A stretch of DNA of 64,000 nt from Owenia fusiformis (taxonomy: Eukaryota > Annelida > Polychaeta > Sabellida > Oweniidae). Shown in pieces: positions 50,169 to 62,100 of this stretch. The notes beneath the pieces were generated by a model that was not told the origin of the DNA, made no database searches, and saw only the letters and a list, made by a program, of their open reading frames with translations. Position 1 is the stretch's first letter, and each line of letters opens with the position of its first letter. The position numbers and the translations under genes are program-made. The DNA is taken from assembly GCA_903813345.2 (NCBI GenBank), contig CAIIXF020000011.1:31426166-31490165 (forward strand), read 5' to 3'.

Positions 50169-53100
50169 AGCAAGGCTGATAAATTGTTTAGTAAGGGGAT
50201 GTGACATAGAATGAATTATTATGGGTAGTATATTATTTTGATATACAGTATTTGTGTTTTAATTAAAATAAAATTACAAAAATGATGAATGTTCTATTAA
50301 TTCAGATCCACCGAGGAAAGCCTCGACGTTCCCAAGCCCAGCAGAAAATTTGAGTCTGGAGACGTTGACACTCTCTGCCCCTGAGGTTATTGTTATGTAT
50401 GAGAGTGAGGCTCGTAATTGGCATGTCCCTATGCTGTGTCTGCAGACATCCTTACAGGGTGATCTACATGATTGGTCACGTCAGGTATATTATGTTTTGA
50501 TATATGCAGTCTTCTATCTAAGCTGAGTGTTCGTACAGATCTGTATTTGTATATAAGGCAGCTCAGCCTAAATTACAAGCTTGATAAAATCTTAATGGTT
50601 TTCTGGCTTGTAAAAGGGACTGTATTTGATACATTGAAATTTTACCCAATGATTATTAGGGGTAAGCCATTAGTATAGGGGACCTAGACATTTAAAATAT
50701 ATCATTGTTATTAAAACAGTGCCTTGACCAAACTCCTGGGAATGACCAGAAGTGTTTTGATGTTTTGATAAGCAGGTTTTCACTTTTAACGTTTTTAACA
50801 TTCAAGTCAATGGGAGAATAATATGCATAGTCAGGATAAATGTGCAATTCCTTTACATTTTCTCTTCATGTTTTCTCCAGATGTGGCTCCAAGCAGAGTT
50901 GCATCTTCAAATGAGTTTCTTCAATGAGAAGCTTGCCATGTGGGAGCCTCTCATTGAGCCTGTCATGGAGTATGAAGACCACTACAGGCCGTGGGAGATG
51001 CTCTTTAAGGTATGTGGACACAAAAATGTATTGCTTTAAGTAGAACATGCACTCATCTTTTACATTTCTAATAAAGAATGATACAGGATTCTCTATTCCT
51101 TGAATTCTGGATTCTCTATTCCTTAAATTCTGGATTCTCTATTCCTTAAATTCTGGATTCTCTTTTCCTAAAATTCTGGATTCTCTATTCCTTAAATTCT
51201 GTATAAGTCATGTACAGCAAAACCTGTCTGACGGAACACCTTTCTTCATGGAACAATAAATATATGCTAATTCAGCAATTTTTGAGTTGGCCCAGAGTAT
51301 GGAATAATTTTTCCATTCTGGAAAGTGTTCCTTGTTTGCACAACAGAAAGAGACCACAGGGGTTTTATACAATTAATTTATTGTTACCAATTCTATGGTA
51401 GAACTATATTCATAGAAGTGAATCTTTATATAACCAATATTTCTAATCCTGAATTGCCCAGATGATCCAAGCTGAGAGCCATCCCATAACATCAGAAGTT
51501 GCCCAGCCAAAGTTCCAGGCCAGAGATGAAGTAGATTCACATGTCCATAAACTCATGTGCCGTGCAAGCACCCGTAGGTCTACTAGAGTGCCACCTATTC
51601 CTGAGACAGAAACTGAGACAACGGAAACTGAAACGGAGAATGAAATGACAATTGTGCGCCCTCTATCGAGACGGAAGAAACTCAGTTCAAGATTCAGGCG
51701 AAAAAAGAAAGGTTTGATTTTGAAACATTTATATTAATATTATAATTAGTAGACTAGTGATAACTAAAAAAAAAAAAAAAAAATAGTTGTTTTGCCTTTA
51801 GATATTTAAGAGGTAATTAATAAGGTTTAAAATGAATAATTCAAAACATGAAGGTTACAATTACAAATTACACAGAAACATTCTATGGCACACTGTACGA
51901 AATCTGTGATGGGCCTCTGCACCAAACATCCCTGTTCAGAACTCAGTCGTGGTTGCTCATTTTTGTGGAAGCTCATTGATGAATAAAGATATTACAGTGC
52001 ACTGTAGAGTAAAAAATCATTTTTATCCCAAAAAGCTGACATTGTGGACGATAAGGATGAAAGTGAAACAGAATCGGAAAATGAGAATGTGGATAAAGGG
52101 CTGCTTGATAAACTTGGCCACCTGTTTACGAGCGACAGTAGCGAAGATGCGGATGTATCAGATCAGGAAGATGAAGTGTCCATACCACAAACATCGCCTG
52201 TGTTTCTACACAAGAGTCGTGAAGCACAAGACTCTGGTACATGTTATTTCTAAATTGATGTACCTGTCTGTCAATGTCTCAGTGGCTATGTTTGCCTTTT
52301 ACTTCAAATTTTAGGACATGATTTTTTCATTTAGAGTGATTTATAATAAAAGAGCCGAATCACCTCAAAATTTAATTAATTTTCTATTTAAAGTTTATTT
52401 CATATTTGAATTCAAAATTTTTAAAGATAAAGACAATATCTCTTGATGCATCCATTCATCAATACAAAATTAACATGGCCATTTTGACTTCTATGTAACA
52501 CTTTAAGCATGTTGTAGTGTATCTATCCCTAATACGCACCACATTTACCAGCTGTATGTAATATGGTATTGATGTTTTATTTAACCTAGGACTATATGGT
52601 CATCATACCCTTTGCATTCGTTTGACTTCACTTCTTAAAAGAGAGCTTCGTCTTCACTCTTTCAAAGTAAAATAAACCTGTGAACTCACCGCGCCAATCA
52701 GTGTTCGTCGGCCAAATTTGACCGACGTTCTATATATGGTCATTCCTTCTGACGTCATCGTTGGGCCCGGAATTGACCAATGACATGCGCATATTTAATT
52801 AGAACGCATTTGGTGTATGTTTCTTCAAGCTCGCTAATTGGTGGAAGAAAGGTCAGCGCGTAGGTAAAAGTGATTTATTACCCAAACTGCCACCGGTACC
52901 CGCCGCGGGGGCGGGGCTACTAAACTGTCATATGGTCTCTACTGGCAGAGTGTAGTTTAACTAGACTCTGCACGCAGGGTATGGTCATCATAGTTTTACA
53001 CATACAACTCTATTTATTGATATTTTTATATTTTTTAATCTTGAATGCTCTTTTGTAGGTAGAGGAAGTAGTTTTATTCAGTCATTTCCATTTCTTTTCA

Positions 53101-56100
53101 TTTTTTCATTTTTTTCAGAATGACTATTTTTTGACATTTTATGCATGCAATTCAAAATTATTAAAGCTTGTTGAATGATCTATGATAGTAAAATCTATGC
53201 TGTTTTTAACATTCAATTAATTTTAATTTGATTGCTTGTGTGATGAATGCATGCTACTAGAGTAGAGCTCAATCAATGTTTCTTATATTTTAAATACATT
53301 TGTACATCATACATATATTATTAATACAAGTGCATTATTTGATTTAAACCTAAATCATAAAAACTATCTACCGTTTGAGCTTCACTTTCATTTTAGATAT
53401 CTTGTTCCTGTGTATTAAATTCTACCTAATAAAATTGAGGATTGTATATGAAGAAAATATGATGCACATAATATATCATCTGAGTTTTATATTCAAGCAT
53501 ATTTAATCCTCTATATCTTAACATGTTCCTTGTGTGTTTTCTAACAACTTTAATGTTAATATATGAAGTATATTTAATAGTTTATTTTTTTCTTATCCAT
53601 GATTGTTTATTTCCAGTGTCATCAGAAGTTGATGTGGTTGATGGTGGGGCACTGGACACAGAGCCATCTGGTGGTGAAGTGTCTCCTGTTGAGCCAGTTG
53701 ATATGTGCACCTATCTAGTGGTAGACTCACGGGATATGTTACTCCTCAACCTTACCCCCCAGGCCATGGACATACTCTTAGATGTCTCACAGGTACCATG
53801 TTTACCCAAGTTTACAATGCAATAATTCTAATTCAAAGATGACCGTGCTCTATTCGAATTTCTCAACCAATCAGAATGCAGCATAGCCAATATAGAACGT
53901 TCTCTAATTCTCCATAGATGCACGACCATGCTCTATTCAATCTGCAATTTGCATTGTTTTGAGTGACGTCACATCTCAGCTGCACATCTGGGGCTCTGTC
54001 CGGGGATAGCATGCGTATTCTTCCTTCATGCCCGTTCCACAGACACGGCTTTTACTAATTTTTATGTTTGAATCGGAATAAATAATGATAGGCCATTCAA
54101 TATGGTGAAATTCAGCACTCGTTGGACAGAATGTTAGTACAAATGCACTCACCTTCGGTTCGTGCTTTGTACAACATTCTGTCCAACTCGTGCTGAATTT
54201 CACCATATTGAATGGCCTATCATTATTTATTCCTTAAATCAAGAACAAAATGTGGAGAAAGTAAATGCTGCTGAAATTACATATTTTTCATTATTTTATG
54301 TTATATAAAAAAGGTTTCGCTTTGATTTTGGGAAACTTAGATTTGAATATCAATGTTAATGGGCTAATTTTTTCTATAAAATTGATACCACATTTTCATG
54401 TTTAATTGAATTCAGACATTTCTGTTTCCCCATCTAATGTTACTAAGATAATGACCTGATATGAATTGCAATTATTTTACATTCCAGTTTTAACTGAATA
54501 AAATAAATGTATCACTCTGTTGACTAATATTTTAATGTGTTAAAATAATGTTTTATAACAATATATTTTTGTATTTCAGACATTCTCTAGTGGACCTAAA
54601 GAATTGTCTAAGTCAGTACTAGACTTGCCCATGTTTGAAATGACCAGCCATCTTGGTATTGGATGTAAAGCAAACTTGACTCTACATAGGTCAATTAAGG
54701 TAAAATTCTGACTAACAATCTCAATGGCTCAACCATGCCTGGTCTTTGTATTATTGCTCATATAGTACTAAATATATACAGTTGAGGTATTTAAGTAGAG
54801 GCCATGCCAGTTAATTTTTAAACCATGCCAGTTGATTTTTCGGCATGTATAGGAAGATAAATTGACAACTGGTCCATAATTCAGTTTTAATCAGTAGGGT
54901 TGAAATCTATTTTTTCATTTTTAAAATAATTTAACCGGAATAAATTAGTATAAGGAAACTAATGGAATGTTTAAATTGCACTTTTATTGACTTTTTTCTC
55001 AGCATGTTTGATTGTTAACCTCCTCAAGGTTTGAGATAGAACTTGGATTGAAGAACCCGCAAAATTGCATGTATGGGGTTTAACTGAAATGCCCATTCAT
55101 TTCATGGGTGTATTATGGGTTGTTTTATGGGTCTTTCTCAAACCAATGAAATATTTCCAAGCTCCTTGACATTTGTATACTTGGATTGGAGAACCCGCAA
55201 AATTGCATGTATGGGGTTTAACTAAAATGCTCATTCATTTATGGGTGTATTATGGGTTGGTTTATGGGTCTATCTCAAACCAATGAAATATTTCCAAGCA
55301 CCTTGACATTTGTATACAGGCAGGTAAAGAACATCTTCATAACCTGACCCGAGTGGATAAACCTGACTTTGATGATGAGGTAGATGGAGGGTTAAAGGTC
55401 AAGGACACAGACAGGTAGTTCAGAGGTCAAGGAGATATTGAGATTCAGCATTTTGTGTTATCATTGTGTTATTGTGTAGTCAATAATCGATTGATTTGGA
55501 CTGAGTTATAATTCAAGGAAATCTACTTGGGAACCTCATGTATTTGAGGGGCTCTGTAGTGTAGAAACTGCTTATAAAAAATAATTATACAAATATTGAA
55601 TATCCGAATTAAATAGTGAAATGCTGAATCATCAATATAATATCATCATTATATTGATGTTTTCCTTCATGTATGCCTACATCAAATATGGCCATGATAT
55701 ATGTGGAGGTCACATCCACAGTATATCATGTGTATTTGATATAGGAACAGTACATAAACATATATGCTTTGTTCAAGCTAGGAATTGAAATGACAATATG
55801 GAAATGAACATAATATAGTATCTTGTGGGGTAAACTGCCAGGCCAATAAGTTGCCTAAAGCTATTTGAAAGTGACTACAGCTCAAGGTGTCTGACATATG
55901 ACATATACAGTATATTGATACCATATTGTTATTTCATTTGAGTTTGACTGAGTAGTATAATATCCATGGTGTACTTGTATAGCATCCCTCACATTTCAAG
56001 ATGGAAATAGGACTTTTCCATATTAGTAGTACTATAGATTAGTTAGTGATATAGGTGTTGTTCAATTGTAGAGTTTGGAGGAATTCATACCGTGAGTGCT

Positions 56101-59100
56101 TAGAACTACGTTCTGCATAGTTAGTTAATGGAAAAATCATGATTATTTAAATTCAACTTTGAGAAACAAACTCCAACTCATGGCCACTCTCTGGAAACCA
56201 ATTGTACACTCAAAATAAAACGTGGGCTCTTTTTAGAAAGCCAGCATCAATCAAAATCAAAATGATGATTTTTCCAACCTACTGCTTTGTTAAATTCTTA
56301 TTTTGAATTTTTATATTGCACTAACAAATCTGATGGGTTTTTTATGGGGGGGGGGGGTTATAAGTTGATTAGGTGAATAACTAAAACGCAGCATTATATA
56401 AAGAAACATTATACAAGGCTGTATGCATATTGCACTAATATACAGTAAAACCTGTCTTAGTGGAACACCTTTGGTACCTCTAAAAAGTGTTCCACTTATA
56501 GACTCTGGGGTTCATTTAACATTGAGTCTCTTGGTCTTTTGACTCTGAAAAGTCCACTTCTAGAGGTGCTCCACTTCTAGAGGTGTTCAACATTACAGGT
56601 TTCACTGTATAGTTAAATGTACATGAAAGAATAAAATCCTAACTTAAACCGGAATAATTTGCTATTTGGTTGCATTGCATGCTGCATTATATTAAATGAA
56701 TCTATATTTCTGTTCCATTCGCAATAACTACAGGTGGATTTAGCATTACACAATATGATTACATGTTAAAATATCTATATTATGCATTGTGGTTGAACTT
56801 GCTGCATTTCCAGCTATGATATGTAACAGCTATCTACATATTCTCAAATAAATAAGATGCAAATGCTGATATATTTTAAATGATAACTGCTATCTATATC
56901 TTCTACATGAGATGCAAATGCTGATATATTTTAAATGATAACAGCTATCTATATCTTCTACATGAGATGCAAATGCTGATATATTTTAAATGATAACTGC
57001 TATCTATATCGTTTACATGAGATGCAAATGCTGATATATTTTAAATGATAACAGCTATCTATATCTTCTACATGAGATGCAAATGCTGATATATTTTAAA
57101 TGATAACTGCTATCTATATCTTCTACATGAGATGCAAATGCTGATATATTTTAAATGATAACTTCTATTTATATCTTCTACATGAGATGCAAATGCTGAT
57201 ATATTTTAAATGATAACTGCTATCTATATCGTCTACATGAGATGCAAATGCTGATATATTTTAAATGATAACTGCTATCTATATCTTCTACATGAGATGC
57301 AAATGCTGATATATTTTAAATGATAACAGCTATCTATATCTTCTACGAGATGCAAATGCTGATATATTTTAAATGATAACAGCTATCTATATCTTCTACA
57401 TGAGATGCAAATGCTGATATATTTTAAATGATAACAGCTATCTATATCTTCTACATGAGATGCAAATGCTGATATATTTTAAATGATAACTGCTATCTAT
57501 ATCTTCTACATGAGATGCAAATGCTGATATATTTTAATTGATAACAGCTATCTACATATTCTCAAATAAACAAGATGCAAATGCTGATATATTTTAAATG
57601 ATAACAGCTATCTATATCTTCTACATGAGATGCAAATGCTGATATATTTTAAATGATAACTGCTATCTATATCTTCTACATGAGATGCAAATGCTGATAT
57701 ATTTTAAATGATAACAGCTATCTACATATTCTCAAATAAACAATATGCAAATGCTGATATATTTTAAATGATAACAGCTATCTAGTATCTATATCTTCTA
57801 CATAAGGTGGATATTTCGTTACTAATCACTGCATTGTTTTATCAAATGATATGTGTTATAAATGAAAAGTGAAAATTCTTTTTGCTTTAATTTGATTTAT
57901 AAATAATTCAAGTTATGTGGCAATCATCTGCTTTTCTTTAGAATATGTATGTATATATTATAATTTTTTAAACAAAAGCTAGAATATTTTATTGCCCGAA
58001 TGTTTATACAAGTATATGTAAAATAAATTCTAATATGAGTGTCCCCATTGTAGTATAAAATAGCCGAACTGAATCTCTGAATATGTATCTTATTTTGTAG
58101 TGATGAAGATGAAGTGGACGGCCTTGGGTTCATCGCTCGTGCCCTAGCTGGGGTGGGACATACCGCTATATCTGCTGGGGCCTTCATTTCACCTGATGAC
58201 GATATAAACCCTCATGGTACACATACTGAAGTCCAGCCAGATACTATGCACTTAGAGGTATGTTGTAAAAGGTAGCATTGAAAGGGGGGGGGGCATAAAG
58301 CCATATCTGCTGGGGCCTTCATTTCACCTGATGATGATATAAACCCTCATGGTACACATACTGAAGTCCAGCCAGATACTATGCATTTAGAGGTATGTTG
58401 TAAATTGAAAGTGGGGGGGGCATACAGTTGTATTTACCTTTGTACTTTGGAAAACTATACCCTATGGGTAATCTTGGGGATAAAAAAACTGTAGAGCTAG
58501 AGAGATTATCACATATGATATACTAGTTACACTGTTTCTTGAATGTCAGTCCATAATGTCCCTTAGCATTGAAGATATCCCTAACTATCTGTGAAGATGT
58601 TTCTATATTTCGCAAGTCTAGTAGGAACCCCTTTTAATATTATCTCATTCCAGATATAGATATCTTCACTATCATTATGGCCCTAATTATCTTATTTCAT
58701 GTTTAAATATTACAGATAGATGGCTTTAGTGACTTGTACAATTTGTCACACAGAAAGGCTGTGAAACATCTTATACCACTCTCTCCTGAAAAGGTACGAA
58801 GTTCTTAAGTTATATTTTACTCCAGTTTAGGCTCTGAACATCTGTGTTTTTAGTTACTGAATTTTTAATCTTGCTCAAGCACAACTCCTGTTAATCCCTG
58901 GGACCCAGACACTGATTATAGAAATCCCAGAAAGTTATTTGTATTTTATTGAAATAATGAATACACGTCAGACTATAAGTGGATTGAGTGAGAAGTGAGT
59001 TTTTATGTCACCACCAAAAGTGGTGACATATTGTTATGGTCTCCGTTTTTTTATGTCACCACCAAAAGTGGTGACATATTGTTATGGTCTCCGTTTTTTT

Positions 59101-62100
59101 TGCGACGGCGGTTGGTGGTTGGCGTCCGGCGTCCGGCGGTTGGCGTCCGGCGTCTGTAACAATTTCTTACAACTTCCTATAACTTAACAAATACTGTTTA
59201 GACTGACTTCAATTTTTTTCTTAATCATCTACATGTTCTCAGAAGTTCAAATCTGACTTTAGATTTGACATTTGACCTTCAATGACCTTCTCAAGGTCAA
59301 AAAGGTCTTTTTTCAACTTGCTTCACATTGACTAAATTTTTTTTCAAAATCATCTACATGTTCTCAGAAATTCAAATCTGACTTTAGATTTGACTTTAGA
59401 TTTGACATTTGACCTTCAATGACCTTCTCAAGGTCAAAAAGGGTAAAAAAGGTCTGTTTTCAACTTGCTTCAAATTGACTAAATTTTTTTTTCAAAATCA
59501 TCTACATGTTCTCAGAAATTCAAATCTGACTTTAGATTTGACATTTGACCTTCAATGACCTTCTCAAGGTCAAAAAAGGTCTGTTTTCAACTTGCTTCAA
59601 ATTGACTAAAAAATTTTTTTTAAATCATCTACGTGTTCTCAGAAATTCAAATCTGACTTTAGATTTGACTTAAGATTTGACATTTGACCTTCAATGACCT
59701 TCTCAAAGTCAAAAAAGGTCAAAAAGGTCTTTTTTCAACTTGCTTCAAATTGACTAAAAAAATTTTTCAAAATCATCTACATGTTCTCAGAAATTCAAAT
59801 CTGACTTTAGATTTGACATTTGACCTTTAATGACCTTCTCAATGTCAAAAAAGGTCAAAAGGTTTTTTTTCATCTTGCTTCAAATTGACTAAAAGAATTT
59901 CAAAATCATCTACATGTTCTCAGAAATTCAAATATGACTTTAGATTTGACTTTAGATTTGACATTTGACCTTCAATGTCCTTCTCAAGGTCAAAAAAGGT
60001 CTAAAAGGTCTTTTTTCAACTTGCTTCAAATTGACTAATTTTTTTTTTCAGAATCATCTACATGTTCTCAGAAATTCAAATCTGACTTAAGATTTGACAT
60101 TTGACCTTTAATGACCTTCTCAAGGTCAAAAAAAGGTCAAAAAGGTATGTTTTCAACTTGTTTCAAATTGACCAACTTTTTTTTCAAAATCATCTACATC
60201 TTTTCAGAAGTTCAAATTTGACTTTTACAAGTTCTCAGAAGTTCAAATCTGACTTTAGATTTGACCTTTGACCTTCAATGACCTTCTCAAGGTCAAATGG
60301 TCTTTTTTCAACTTGCTTCAAATTGACTAATTTTTTTTTCAAAATCATCTACATGTTCTCAGAAGTTCAAATCTGACTTTAGATTTGACATTTGACCTTC
60401 AATGACCTTTTCAAGGTCAAAAAGGTCTTTTTTCAACTTGCTTCAAACTTACTTAATTTTTTTTTCAAAATCATCTACATGTTCTCAGAAGTTCAAATCT
60501 GACTTTACATTTGACATTTGACCTTCAATGACCTTCTTAATGTCAAAAAAAGTCAAAGAGGTATTTTTTCAAATTGACGAATTTTTTTTTCAAAATCATC
60601 TACATGTTCTAAGAAGTTCAAATCAAACCTTCTTAAGGTCAAAAGGTATTTTCCAACTTGCTTTAAATTGACCAAATTGTTTTAGGTGGTGACATTTTGT
60701 CATGTTAATGCCTTGTTAACATGATGGCAGTAGTATTTTTGTAAATCTCAACCACTAGTATAAAGTCAAAGTGTATTTTTTAATTTTTCCAGAATCTCAC
60801 TCGCTATGTGGTAATGTTGGAAGTTGATGTTAAACATGGCAAGAAACAAGTCACAATACGATCTCCATTACAGGTTAGGATATTATGCTGGTTATAACTC
60901 TTAATCAGGGTTTAAAGTCAACTTACAAACCCTTTGTTTGCTATTTTGTTTATTATTATTTCTCAGCTGTGTGCTGGTCATATTTTTACATCAATCTGTT
61001 TTAAACAGAAAGTGACATCATACTAGATAATGTATAAAGAATCTTTTTTATTCCACATATCATTAACTTTAATGGATATTGAACAAATATTTCACTCTAT
61101 TGAGGTGAATACCTGTACATCTTTCACAAGTGATATTCCACGAAGCCCGAAGGGCAAGTGGAATATCACCTTGTGAAAGTGCTACAGGTATTCACCTCAA
61201 TAGAGTGAAATATTTGTTTTATTATATCACTGTCTAGCTAAACATCCCTAATATTATTAAGTCATTAAGTCTTCAGATATTTTTACGAATCTGCTTGACA
61301 TGTGACCCGGTTTTGACCAATCATACTGTCGCTAGCTAGATAGTGATATAATAAAGTACCATATCTCATCAGAAAATATTTTACTGTCATAATAATCCTT
61401 GTATCAATTTTGGTTACCAGCTGTATAACCATCTTACGATACCGGTCGATGTTTATTGTCTTACGGAACATTTGAAAGTGAGGCTTGGAGACGAAGTGCC
61501 ATCTGGTGAGGAGAAAATGCATCTTGCCACACTTGAGCCAGGTCAAAGTTTCCCAGTTCCACTTTATGCTGCCTACCACTGTAGACTGTTCATAGCACCT
61601 ACAGAAAAGGGGTAATCATACCATACATTTCTTGTTCTGTTTATGTGTTTATCTTACCATAAGTTACAATAATTATTGAACTGATACATGAATCAAAATT
61701 ACATCATGAAATAGTGTTTATTTTAAGAAACACACAATTTTTAAACATATCCATTCCATATTGAGAAAATTATATGAATTATATTTTGTAAAATATCAAA
61801 CATGTTTAGTCCAAAGCAAGTACAAACTGCAGGATTTTCAACCATGTAATTTGTACATATTCCTTTTAGGTAAGACATATTACTGAAATCAATTGTACAT
61901 GAAAAGTATTTGAAAATTCAGAATTAAATCTTCACTTACTTAAATGTAATATTCTTATTTCTAGGTACCAGCAAAGTTATAATGGTTTATGGTGGGCAGA
62001 CTTGTGTGATGCTACTGGGAAGGATAAATACTTTCACTGTCTCTCACTAGAGGGCGAAAAGAAACCATTCCATTTCAAGGTCAGTAGCAAAAACAATTCT

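Noticed and set aside
56825-57806. Regular direct repeats that could look like a CRISPR array
   Set aside because: The whole 55-bp unit repeats, with no unique spacers, inside an intron of an animal gene. It is a minisatellite.
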